Of a stretch of 7,073 nucleotides of DNA, positions 1-6,595 are shown one piece after another. The notes below the pieces were generated by a model. That model saw only the letters and a list, made by a program, of their open reading frames with translations, made no database searches and was not told the origin of the DNA. Origin of the DNA: Acidobacteriota bacterium (lineage in GTDB: Bacteria > Acidobacteriota > Terriglobia > Terriglobales > Acidobacteriaceae); assembly GCA_021793595.1 (NCBI GenBank), contig JAJYSL010000223.1, positions 1-7,073 of the forward strand. Reading direction: 5' to 3'. Numbering within the stretch: position 1 is the stretch's first letter; every line of letters starts with the position of its first letter. Made by a program: the position numbers and the translations under genes.

Positions 1-1
1 C

Positions 2-160
2 CACGTGGTACGCCACATGTTGCCCTATAACTGGCTACGCGCGTACGACTCCATCGGCTGGATCGGCCTGATTCTGATCTTCTTTTTTGGCGCGCGCTTC
101 ATCGGCATGATCGTCAGCCCGATGCTAGGGATCTTCAACCACATTCTGCTTACCATGTAG
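2..160 (+). CDS. C-terminal end of a membrane protein, probably M50 / site-2 protease family (partial, 5' end outside window)
   Basis: An open frame enters the window and ends at a TAG at 158-160, giving 52 residues. The visible part begins HVVRHMLPYNWLRAYDSIGW and continues into a hydrophobic stretch (about residues 20-38, rich in I, L, F and G), then a short tail containing SPMLGIFN. This resembles the last membrane span of bacterial site-2 proteases, intramembrane zinc metalloproteases whose C-terminus often reads LP-x(n)-Y-x-x-hydrophobic span-P. The catalytic HExxH and the second metal-ligand motif would lie upstream, so the protease call rests on this tail and on my recollection that an M50 gene often sits just before trpS in Acidobacteriota. 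It could be another polytopic membrane protein. The next gene follows after about 48 bases on the same strand. Confidence 0.5.
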   Translation, partial: HVVRHMLPYNWLRAYDSIGWIGLILIFFFGARFIGMIVSPMLGIFNHILLTM

Positions 161-208
161 CAAAAGAGATTTGCCCGGAGAGTGGTTCAACTGCGGGAAA
201 GAATCTGG

Positions 209-823
209 ATGAGGAATGGAAATCAATCCGAATCTAAGCCCAGGAATCCACAAGCTCCCTCACGGACTGATGATCTGGCTGAAACGAAGCCGATAGAAAC
301 GACAGAAAGCCGAGAATTCCTACGTGGCATTCTCAGCGCTTTCCTCCTGTTTCATATCGTGGCCATCGTTTGCTGGGCATTTCCCTTCCAGGTTGCACCC
401 ATCGCCGATATCAAGAATTTTGAGCGGCCGTATATGGCCTGGTCGGGACTGTTTCAGTCCTGGGACTTCTTTGCACCGAATCCCAAGCGGACCAATTCTT
501 TTGTTGAGGCGGACGTGCTGACGCAAAGCCACCGCCAGATCGTATGGGCTTTCCCAAGAATGGAGCAGCTTGGTTATTTCGATCGCTATCGCGAGGAGCG
601 CTACCGAAAATTCATCGAAATTCTGCCCCTCCAAATCAATGCTCCGTTGTGGCCGAATGTGGCCGCACACATTGCCCGCCTAGTGGGCAATCCGTCCGAC
701 CCGCCGGAAGCCGTTGTGCTGATCGAATTTGCAGGCGCGATCTCGCCCGGCGACGTGGCGCCTCCCAAGCCAAAGATATTCTACGAATATTTCGACAACA
801 TTCCGACCGAGGACAACTATTGA
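209..823 (+). CDS. Single-span membrane protein with WDFFAPNP motif, putative partner of the HTTM protein
   Basis: I do not recognise a named function. From the ATG at 209 it has 204 residues: a polar, probably disordered N-terminus (1-35), one hydrophobic span (about 41-58, ILSAFLLFHIVAIVCWAF), then the motif WDFFAPNP (85-92) and a soluble C-terminal domain. Part of that domain, around RYRKFIEILP and LWPNVAAHIARLV, looks like a conserved core. A W-x-F/M-F-A-P-N-P motif after one span is what I recall from small proteins beside or fused to HTTM proteins, including the DUF5819 type. The TGA is shared with the next start (TGATG, 821-825), so the two are probably translationally coupled. Start choice: a GTG at 182 would add nine residues, but its GGAG at 177-180 lies only one base away. 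The ATG at 209 has GGGAAAG at 195-201 with better spacing. No lipobox or cleavable signal is evident. Confidence 0.72.
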   Translation: MRNGNQSESKPRNPQAPSRTDDLAETKPIETTESREFLRGILSAFLLFHIVAIVCWAFPFQVAPIADIKNFERPYMAWSGLFQSWDFFAPNPKRTNSFVEADVLTQSHRQIVWAFPRMEQLGYFDRYREERYRKFIEILPLQINAPLWPNVAAHIARLVGNPSDPPEAVVLIEFAGAISPGDVAPPKPKIFYEYFDNIPTEDNY

Positions 824-1761
824 TGCTGCAGCGGTATCGTCGGGCATGGGAGCGTTTCTTTTTTCAGCCTCAGTCGCCGTTGCCTCTGGGGTTGTTCCGC
901 ATTTTTTACGGATTGTGCGTCTGCGCCACGCTGCTGTTGCTGCATTCGGAGTGGCTAGACTGGTATGGGATTCACGCCTGGATATCGCGATCGACGATGG
1001 CATATGTCGAGCCGGGCGTGCGGCTGAACCTGTTCCAGTGGATGCCGCAGAGCAACGCTTGGATCACCGCGTTTTTCTGGGTGTTTCTGGCCTTTGCCAT
1101 TTTGCTGACAGTGGGTCTTTGGACACGAGTCAGCAGCGTCGTTGTGTTTCTCTGTCTGGCCTCCATCGACCAGCGGAATTTGTTCATCACCAACGGCGGA
1201 GATACGTTCTTGCGGGTGATGGGATTTTTTCTTATGTTCGCGCCCGCGCAGGCCGCCCTTTCGCTGGACCGTTTACTAGCCGTCCGCAAAGGTATCGCCT
1301 TGCGGTCGCCCGTATCGAAAGCGCCGTGGGCCCAGCGCATGATGCAACTCCAACTCTCCTGGCTCTATCTCACTTCATTCCTTTGGAAATTGAAGGGCAG
1401 CACCTGGCGCAACGGCACCGCGCTCTATTATGTGCTGCATCTTCATCAGATTCAGCGGTTTCCGGTTCCCTTATGGCTGCAGCAGCCGATGATTCTGAAG
1501 TTTGGCTGCTGGTTCGCCCTCCTGCTAGAGCTTTCTCTGGCGACGCTGCTTTGGTTGCGGAAGTTTCGATATCCCCTGTTGCTGCTCGGCGTTCTGTTCC
1601 ATTTGACGCTGGAGTACACACTGAATCTGCCCATCGTTCAGTGGGATATTCTGTCGGCCTATATCCTGTTTGTCGACCCAGACGATCTTGGGCGAGTCTG
1701 GGCTGCAGCCGCTCGCCGTCTGCGATGGCGGACCAATGCAGCAGCCGAATGCACTTCCTAG
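823..1761 (+). CDS. HTTM-domain (vitamin K-dependent carboxylase-like) integral membrane protein
   Basis: A 312-residue polytopic membrane protein starting at the ATG that overlaps the preceding stop. Hydrophobic segments lie near residues 22-40, 79-99, 103-115, 129-147, 174-189, 223-245, 249-266 and 272-284, consistent with a multi-helix HTTM fold. Family-like marks are LFRIFYG (25-31), NGGDTFLR (124-131) and WKLKGSTWRNGTALYY (188-203). The last resembles the K-K-L-x-x-x-W-x-x-G region around the catalytic lysine of the vitamin K-dependent gamma-carboxylase. FHLTLEYT (259-266) fits the late HTTM helix. The family includes true carboxylases and many uncharacterised bacterial members. This one lacks the large lumenal domain of animal GGCX, so carboxylation should not be assumed. 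The in-frame open region reaches back to 544, but that part overlaps the previous gene and shows no membrane-protein character, so 823 is the start. A 100-base gap to trpS follows. Confidence 0.85.
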   Translation: MLQRYRRAWERFFFQPQSPLPLGLFRIFYGLCVCATLLLLHSEWLDWYGIHAWISRSTMAYVEPGVRLNLFQWMPQSNAWITAFFWVFLAFAILLTVGLWTRVSSVVVFLCLASIDQRNLFITNGGDTFLRVMGFFLMFAPAQAALSLDRLLAVRKGIALRSPVSKAPWAQRMMQLQLSWLYLTSFLWKLKGSTWRNGTALYYVLHLHQIQRFPVPLWLQQPMILKFGCWFALLLELSLATLLWLRKFRYPLLLLGVLFHLTLEYTLNLPIVQWDILSAYILFVDPDDLGRVWAAAARRLRWRTNAAAECTS

Positions 1762-1861
1762 TAAAAGCATAGCGATTCCAGGTGCGACATTCCGCATAAG
1801 ATACTTTTCGCTGCTGGCTGGAAAGCACCTCTCTCGTTTAGGCTTGTATCACTGAACATAT

Positions 1862-2926
1862 ATGTCACAACCTGCCCCATCCACGTCTGCTCGCAAACAC
1901 GTATTAAGCGGCATGCGCCCCACCGGGAAGCTGCATCTCGGCAACTACATGGGCGCGCTGTACAACTGGGTGCGCCTACAGCGGGACTATGAATGCTATT
2001 TCTTCATCGCCGACTGGCACGCCCTCACCACGGATTACGCCGACACGTCGCGGGTCAGGGAAAACATTCTCGACGTCGCACTCGACTGGCTGGGCGCGGG
2101 TCTCGATCCGGAGCGCTCCACGCTATTTGTGCAGTCCTGGGTGCCGCAGCACGCGGAATTACATCTGCTTTTCTCGATGATTACGCCGCTGGGCTGGCTG
2201 GAACGCGTCCCCACCTACAAGGAGCAGCAGCAGCAGATTGGCGATGTGGCTGCGGGCGGCAAGGACCTGAGCACCTATGGTTTCCTTGGTTACCCGCTGC
2301 TGCAATCCGCCGACATTCTCATTTATCAGGCGGACGTGGTTCCCGTGGGCCAGGACCAGGTGGCCCACGTGGAGTTGACGCGGGAAGTGGCGCGCCGATT
2401 CAACCATTTTTATCCGGCGGAGCCGCCGGTTCTTCCGGAACCGCAGGCCCTACTGACGCCTTCGCCCAAGCTGCCGGGCACCGATGGCCGCAAGATGTCG
2501 AAAAGCTATGGCAACACCATCGAGCTGACTGATCCCGAGCCGGTGATTCGCAAGAAGTTGAAGACCATGGTCACGGACCCGGCGCGCATTCGCCGCAGCG
2601 ATCCCGGCAATCCGGATGTCTGCCCGGTTTTCGACCTGCATAAAATCTTTTCTTCAACTGAAACACAACAGAAAGTTCGCGAGGGCTGCACCACGGCCGG
2701 GATCGGCTGCATCGAGTGCAAGGGTTGGCTGGCCGATGGCGTGGTTGCGGAGCTCGCACCCATCCAGGAGCGTCGGCGCACCTTCGAAACCCGTCCAGAT
2801 CAGGTTTGGGAGATTCTCCGTGAAGGCTCGACCCAGGCGTGCAGTCGCGCCGAAGCAACCATGCATCAGGTACGCGAGGCCATGCATCTGGTGCAAATCG
2901 AGACTCCGGCAGGCGCCACGCCATGA
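1862..2926 (+). CDS. trpS: Tryptophanyl-tRNA synthetase (class I)
   Basis: Charges tRNA(Trp) with tryptophan in the cytoplasm, using ATP. The 354-residue product has full family length and order. The HIGH-equivalent is in PTGKLHLGNYMGAL (HLGN at 25-28), at the head of the Rossmann fold. The tryptophan/dimer region contains LLQSADILIYQADVVPVGQD (about 146-165). The KMSKS loop is intact as KMSKS (211-215) in GTDGRKMSKSYGN. The C-terminal helical part holds GIGCIECKGWLADGV, typical of bacterial TrpS. A CAG run encodes QQQQ after KE at 2222-2236. The start has no good Shine-Dalgarno: only a weak AGG about 20 bases upstream. The next in-frame ATG (codon 18) falls inside the conserved nucleotide-binding motif, so 1862 stands. 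The 100-base leader (1762-1861) shows no convincing promoter and no T-box. The stop overlaps the scpA start by 4 bases (ATGA). Confidence 0.97.
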   Translation: MSQPAPSTSARKHVLSGMRPTGKLHLGNYMGALYNWVRLQRDYECYFFIADWHALTTDYADTSRVRENILDVALDWLGAGLDPERSTLFVQSWVPQHAELHLLFSMITPLGWLERVPTYKEQQQQIGDVAAGGKDLSTYGFLGYPLLQSADILIYQADVVPVGQDQVAHVELTREVARRFNHFYPAEPPVLPEPQALLTPSPKLPGTDGRKMSKSYGNTIELTDPEPVIRKKLKTMVTDPARIRRSDPGNPDVCPVFDLHKIFSSTETQQKVREGCTTAGIGCIECKGWLADGVVAELAPIQERRRTFETRPDQVWEILREGSTQACSRAEATMHQVREAMHLVQIETPAGATP

Positions 2927-3945
2927 CTACCCCGGACCTGAAGGCCGATTCACAACAGGAGCCAACCGGAACGCGACCGGAACGGGAAACTTCCGCGCCA
3001 GAACATGCGGGGGCGCAGGATTCCGTCGATTCGCAAGTCGATTTCGCTTCGACCTCTCTCCAGCAACTCGACCTGCCGGCAGATCCACCCTTTGCGCCAG
3101 AGCGAAAGATCGCGCCCAACGCTGCCGAAAGAGCCGCGGAACGGGCCGCCGAAAAAAAGGCCGCCATCGAAGAAGCCAACACCTTCCCCTTTGCCGTCAC
3201 CGTGGGCCAGGTATATGACGGTCCGCTTGATCTTCTGCTCGACCTGATCCGCAAGCAGGACATCGATATCTACGACATTCCCATCGCAAGAATCACGGGA
3301 CAGTTTCTGGCCTATGTAGAAAATTTGAAGCAATCCGATGTCGATAGCGCCGGCGAGTTCATCTACATGGCTGCGCTACTGATTCACATCAAAAGCAAGA
3401 TGCTGTTGCCGCGTAACACTGATGGCGCCGCAGATGCGCAAGAGGACGACCCTCGCCGGGAACTGGTGGAACGGCTGCTGGAACATCAGCGCTTCAAAAA
3501 TGCCGCACAGATGCTGCTGCAAAAACAGATGCTGGAAGAGTCGTCCTGGACGAACCCTGCGATCCGTGAATTTCGCGACGATGCCGGAACCGAGCCAGAA
3601 ATTGCGGCCGACACTGTTGATCTGGTTCGCGTCTTCCGAGAGATTCTCGACCGGGCCCGCCAAAGGCCTGTTTTGAACGTCGATGAAGACGCCGTCACCG
3701 TAGCGCAGATGATCGACTACGTGCGGCGTCGGCTGGTCATGGAAGACCGTCCTGTCGGACTGCGGCGGCTGTTGCAGCACATGCAGTCGGAACGCGCGTT
3801 GATCTGCACCTTTCTGGCGTTGCTCGAACTGGTCCGGCTGCAGGCCATTCTGCTGCGCCAGACCGACAACTTCCGCGAAATCTACATCAAGAAACACGAA
3901 AATTTTGAGTCCAGCATGATGGAAGGCCGCGACGACTGGCGCTGA
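2923..3945 (+). CDS. scpA: Segregation and condensation protein A (kleisin subunit of SMC-ScpAB)
   Basis: ScpA is the kleisin that bridges SMC heads and binds a ScpB dimer, forming the bacterial condensin that compacts and segregates the chromosome. The product is 340 residues, longer than the usual 240-270. The family core starts near residue 92 (VTVGQVYDGPLDLLLDLIRK) and runs through DIDIYDIPIARITGQFL and GEFIYMAALLIHIKSKMLLP (145-163), the SMC-neck-binding region. The C-terminal winged helix (about 270-325, ending in RQTDNFREIYIKK) would contact the SMC cap. Residues 1-85 are an extra polar, charged extension ending in an Ala/Glu/Arg/Lys helix (AAERAAERAAEKKAAIEEA). The start is the ATG in the ATGA overlap with trpS. 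An upstream in-frame ATG at 2839 would lie wholly within trpS and is rejected. scpB follows after 45 bases. A run of seven A at 3152-3158 lies in the extension. Confidence 0.95.
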   Translation: MTTPDLKADSQQEPTGTRPERETSAPEHAGAQDSVDSQVDFASTSLQQLDLPADPPFAPERKIAPNAAERAAERAAEKKAAIEEANTFPFAVTVGQVYDGPLDLLLDLIRKQDIDIYDIPIARITGQFLAYVENLKQSDVDSAGEFIYMAALLIHIKSKMLLPRNTDGAADAQEDDPRRELVERLLEHQRFKNAAQMLLQKQMLEESSWTNPAIREFRDDAGTEPEIAADTVDLVRVFREILDRARQRPVLNVDEDAVTVAQMIDYVRRRLVMEDRPVGLRRLLQHMQSERALICTFLALLELVRLQAILLRQTDNFREIYIKKHENFESSMMEGRDDWR

Positions 3946-3990
3946 GCCCAGATAGAGCGGCGATTGGTATCCTAGAGACTCCGAACGCAC

Positions 3991-4932
3991 ATGAGTTTAA
4001 AAGCAAAAATCGAAGCAGTTATTTACGCGGCGGAAGAGCCCGTCACGCTCGCCCAGTTGACCTCGATCTTTTTGGACGAGGTTTTGGCCGCCGCTACCAC
4101 ATCCAGTCTTCCGTTTGAGGTGGCAGCGACGGACAGCGAGGAAAATCTTGCGGCGGAAGTCCCCGCGGTTCTCTCGTCGCCGGAGCAGCAACCGCCAGCT
4201 GTTGGGAATGTTGCACCGGTTGAAGACGATGAAGGGCTGGAAATGGCTGCCGAGGCAGATCCTCGGACCGAGCAGGCTGCCCTGCCCATGGACGATTCCG
4301 AGGCGAAGAAGCGAACCCGGTTGCGAGAACGTGAGGCGCGCATGGCCGTGCAAGGGATTGTCGAAGGCTTGATCGCGGATTACGCTGGCGGCGACCGCGG
4401 CATGGAAATACGCGAGATCGCCGGCGGCTACCGGATGGCGACCAAAGCGGAATACCACGACGCCGTCCGTTCCTTCGTGAAGACCCTGAAACCTCAAATG
4501 AAATTGTCCTTGCAGGCCCTGGAAACACTGGCTGTTATCGCCTACAAGCAACCGGTCACTGCGCCGGAGATCAGCGAAATTCGCGGCGTCGATACTTCCG
4601 GCGTGCTAGGCGGCCTGATCAGTCGAAAACTGATCACAACAGCGGGACGCAAGCAGGTCATTGGCCGTCCCATCCTGTACAAGACCACGAAGGAATTTCT
4701 GCTGCGCTTCGGGCTGAAAGACGTAAGTGAGCTGCCCAGCATGGAAGAGTTTGAGAAGATGGCTGCCGATATGGCCGAGTCGGATGCAAGCGATCTGGAG
4801 GCCATGCCGTCGGACAACGCACTCATTTCCGACGTCGGAACGGAGACTTCCTCTGTTTCAGTATCCAACACAGTCGTAGAAGAGACCTCTTCGATCGAGC
4901 CCACTCAGGAATCGTCTGGACCCAAGGAATGA
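3991..4932 (+). CDS. scpB: Segregation and condensation protein B (ScpB) with long acidic insertion
   Basis: ScpB dimerises and binds the middle of ScpA, modulating the SMC ATPase cycle. The protein has tandem winged-helix domains. The first begins MSLKAKIEAVIYAAEEPVTL (1-20) and resumes near 115 with VQGIVEGLIADY and GMEIREIAGGYRMATK. The second is very typical: LSLQALETLAVIAYKQPVT (172-190), EISEIRGVDTSGVLGGLISR, then GRPILYKTTKEFLLRFGLKD. Length is 313 residues against roughly 190-250 in many bacteria. The excess is an acidic Ala/Glu/Pro-rich insert at about 31-113, inside the first winged helix, plus an acidic Ser-rich tail from about 255. The start at 3991 has no clear Shine-Dalgarno, so initiation may depend on ribosomes arriving from scpA. 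The C-terminus overlaps the next gene by 4 bases (ATGA at 4929-4932). Confidence 0.95.
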   Translation: MSLKAKIEAVIYAAEEPVTLAQLTSIFLDEVLAAATTSSLPFEVAATDSEENLAAEVPAVLSSPEQQPPAVGNVAPVEDDEGLEMAAEADPRTEQAALPMDDSEAKKRTRLREREARMAVQGIVEGLIADYAGGDRGMEIREIAGGYRMATKAEYHDAVRSFVKTLKPQMKLSLQALETLAVIAYKQPVTAPEISEIRGVDTSGVLGGLISRKLITTAGRKQVIGRPILYKTTKEFLLRFGLKDVSELPSMEEFEKMAADMAESDASDLEAMPSDNALISDVGTETSSVSVSNTVVEETSSIEPTQESSGPKE

Positions 4933-5849
4933 AGCAGGCAAAAGCTAGCGGCGAGCCGGCGAACGCAGTTCGCGAACAGGGCCTGGGGACGCATGAGAAG
5001 GGTAGCGCTCAGCGTTTGCAAAAGGTGCTTGCTGCCGCCGGCATTGCTTCCCGCCGTAAGGCGGAGGAATTCATCCTACAGGGCCGCGTCCAGGTAAACG
5101 GACAAATCGTAACGGAGCTGGGCAGCAAGGCCGACCCCGTTCACGACCACATCCGTGTCGACGGCAAGTTGATCCACCCCGCCGGAGAAACTCGCTATTA
5201 CATGCTGAACAAGCCTAGACAATTTGTCACCACGTCGAACGACCCTCAGGGTCGACCCACGGTGATGCAGTTCTTTTCACGCATCAAGCTGCGCATGTTT
5301 CCCGTCGGCCGGCTTGACTACTACAGTGAAGGCTTGCTCCTGATTACCAATGATGGCGTTCTGGCGAATGCGCTCACGCGGGCAGCTTCCCATGTGCCGA
5401 AAACGTATCTGGTGAAGGTGAGCGGGGTGCCCAGCGAGCATGCGCTCAACACGCTTCGGCGCGGAGTTTCCATCCCGCTTGGCGATCCCGAATTGACTCC
5501 CGGCTCTCGGGGCCGCGAGGCGCGAGTGCGCACGGCCCCTGCCAAAATTCGATTGTTCCGTCAGGGAGAAAATCCGTGGTATGAAGTCACTATCACGGAA
5601 GGCCGCAACCGCCAGCTGAGAAAAATGTTTGAAGAGATTGGTCATCACGTGGAAAAAATCCGTCGCGTCGAGTATGGCCCTTTGATCCTCGATATCCCGC
5701 CCGGCGAAACCCGCGAACTGACTCCTCAAGAAGTGCAGGCGCTTTATCGCGTCGCCAAGTTGTCTTCTCCCGTTACGCGAGCGCCGCGGACAAATGTAAA
5801 ACCCGCGCCTCGTTCCCGCGCCTCTCGACCCGCAAAGTCGCGGCTTTAA
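4929..5849 (+). CDS. rluB: rRNA pseudouridine synthase, RsuA/RluB/E/F family
   Basis: Isomerises a specific uridine of ribosomal RNA to pseudouridine. The 306 residues hold an S4 RNA-binding domain (about 28-75, AQRLQKVLAAAGIASRRKAE...), then the catalytic domain. The signature GRLDYYSEGLLLITNDG (127-143) places the nucleophilic aspartate at D130. TEGRNRQLRKMFEEIGHHVE (223-242) and IRRVEYGPL complete the RsuA-type core. MLNKPRQFVTT (92-102) is the usual KP-x-G-like motif, here with Q in place of the usual glycine region. RluB (23S rRNA) is the best guess because RluB often neighbours scpA/scpB, but RsuA or RluE/F specificity cannot be excluded by eye. The C-terminus (about 280-306) is a basic Arg/Pro/Lys tail. 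The start is the ATG overlapping the scpB stop. AAGGA at 4924-4928 abuts it directly, so translation is probably by coupling. No convincing terminator follows. Confidence 0.92.
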   Translation: MKQAKASGEPANAVREQGLGTHEKGSAQRLQKVLAAAGIASRRKAEEFILQGRVQVNGQIVTELGSKADPVHDHIRVDGKLIHPAGETRYYMLNKPRQFVTTSNDPQGRPTVMQFFSRIKLRMFPVGRLDYYSEGLLLITNDGVLANALTRAASHVPKTYLVKVSGVPSEHALNTLRRGVSIPLGDPELTPGSRGREARVRTAPAKIRLFRQGENPWYEVTITEGRNRQLRKMFEEIGHHVEKIRRVEYGPLILDIPPGETRELTPQEVQALYRVAKLSSPVTRAPRTNVKPAPRSRASRPAKSRL

Positions 5850-5921
5850 TCCGGCTCCGGCCGAATCTGCCAGCGACCGCGAATCGCGCCCCCCGGATTC
5901 CTCGTGCGTGAGTCTCTCTCA

Positions 5922-5950
5922 TTTCCGTAGCCTGAGCGGCTCGCTATACT
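5922..5950 (+). promoter_or_regulatory. Candidate sigma-70-type promoter for msrA
   Basis: TATACT at 5945-5950 matches the -10 consensus at five of six positions. Seventeen bases upstream, TTTCCG (5922-5927) is a poor -35 with about three matches. The site lies 45 bases before the msrA start, in a 145-base gap with no open frame. A short inverted repeat GAGC-G-GCTC (5934-5942) sits in the spacer. Only the -10 element is persuasive. Confidence 0.45.
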
Positions 5951-5983
5951 GAAACCACGGCGCAGCCCGCGCTACGATTGCCT

Positions 5984-5990
5984 GGAGGAG
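5984..5990 (+). promoter_or_regulatory. Strong ribosome binding site of msrA
   Basis: GGAGGAG lies four bases before the ATG at 5995 and is nearly a full Shine-Dalgarno complement. It is the only strong one in the window and fixes the msrA start. Its strength contrasts with the coupled starts in the trpS-rluB cluster and supports separate expression of msrA. Confidence 0.85.
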
Positions 5991-5994
5991 AATC

Positions 5995-6465
5995 ATGGAA
6001 CAAGCCACATTTGGAGCCGGTTGCTTCTGGGGCGTGCAGGCGGCTTTCGATCGTATCCCAGGCGTGCTGGAAACGAAGGTCGGATACGAGGGAGGAACGC
6101 TGGAAAACCCGACCTATCACGATGTCTGCACGGATCGAACCGGCCACGCAGAAGTTGTGCAGATCACGTTCGACGCTTCCCGCGTGAGCTATCGGCAACT
6201 ACTGGATGCGTTTTTCCAAGAGCATGATCCGACTCAACTGAATCGGCAGGGTCCGGATCACGGGACACAATATCGCTCGATCATTTTTTATCACTCACCG
6301 GAACAGCAGCAGTCCGCAAATGAGACCATCACCCGCCTCACCGCGGAACACCGGTTTCCTCGACCTATCGTGACCCAAGTGGTTCCGGCAGCAACCTTCT
6401 GGCCAGCCGAGGAATATCACCAGAAATATCTGGAAAAGCGCGGCGCCGCCAGCTGCCATATCTAG
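5995..6465 (+). CDS. msrA: Peptide methionine sulfoxide reductase MsrA
   Basis: Reduces the S-epimer of methionine sulfoxide, free or in proteins, back to methionine, with thioredoxin as the usual final reductant. The short 156-residue form has every catalytic landmark: GCFWG (9-13) with nucleophile Cys10, GHAEVV (50-55) with the acid Glu53, and D-H-GTQYRS (88-95) with Asp88 and Tyr93. The N of the usual GN-D-x-GTQYRS is replaced by P (GPDHGTQYRS). Cys154 in the terminal ASCHI is a plausible resolving cysteine. No signal peptide is present, so it should be cytoplasmic. The protein starts only five residues before the core, without the N-terminal extension of E. coli MsrA. It has its own promoter candidate and strong ribosome binding site. 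No MsrB is adjacent. Confidence 0.96.
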   Translation: MEQATFGAGCFWGVQAAFDRIPGVLETKVGYEGGTLENPTYHDVCTDRTGHAEVVQITFDASRVSYRQLLDAFFQEHDPTQLNRQGPDHGTQYRSIIFYHSPEQQQSANETITRLTAEHRFPRPIVTQVVPAATFWPAEEYHQKYLEKRGAASCHI

Positions 6466-6595
6466 ATTTCCAAGGCGTGTTCGTCCGCGGCCAGCCAAAG
6501 CAATTTTGGGTCCCTGCATCTAAATTGCAAACATCTGTCGCTTTCGCAGACGCCGCCGCGACTCCTCTATATTGACATCAGTGCGCGAAATCCCG

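Noticed and set aside
544..822. N-terminal extension of the HTTM gene in the same frame
   Set aside because: It overlaps the well-supported WDFFAPNP gene, its translation is Arg/Pro/Cys-rich and unlike a membrane protein, and the TGATG overlap gives a natural start at 823.
729..1772. 347-codon + strand open frame over the HTTM gene
   Set aside because: It is the shifted frame of the HTTM gene, with an Arg/Ala-rich translation and no recognisable motif.
1762..1861. Possible T-box or attenuator leader for trpS
   Set aside because: Only 100 bases, with no T-box core sequence, no terminator hairpin with a T run, and no leader peptide with Trp codons.
2616..3218. 200-codon + strand frame bridging trpS and scpA
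   Set aside because: Out-of-frame shadow of both genes. Only its last part matters, as the hypothetical -1 product noted in the findings.
2571..3263. 230-codon antisense open frame across trpS and scpA
   Set aside because: Ser/Arg/Cys-rich translation typical of the reverse of GC-rich coding sequence; it covers conserved parts of two sure genes.
3376..3990. 204-codon antisense open frame opposite scpA
   Set aside because: The complement of the conserved ScpA core, with no domain resemblance.
5834..5888. Possible terminator hairpins after rluB (AAAGTCGCGGCTTT at 5834-5847, CGCGAATCGCG at 5878-5888)
   Set aside because: Stems of four or five pairs, the first lying within the end of the coding region, and no following T run.
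6534..6550. Hairpin TCTG...CAGA between msrA and the acyltransferase
   Set aside because: Five pairs including a wobble and no T run, so neither a credible terminator nor a known RNA motif.
6568..6577. TATATT and TTGACA as promoter parts before the acyltransferase
   Set aside because: TTGACA (6572-6577) is too near the start to have a -10 at normal spacing, and TATATT (6568-6573) has no -35 match upstream.
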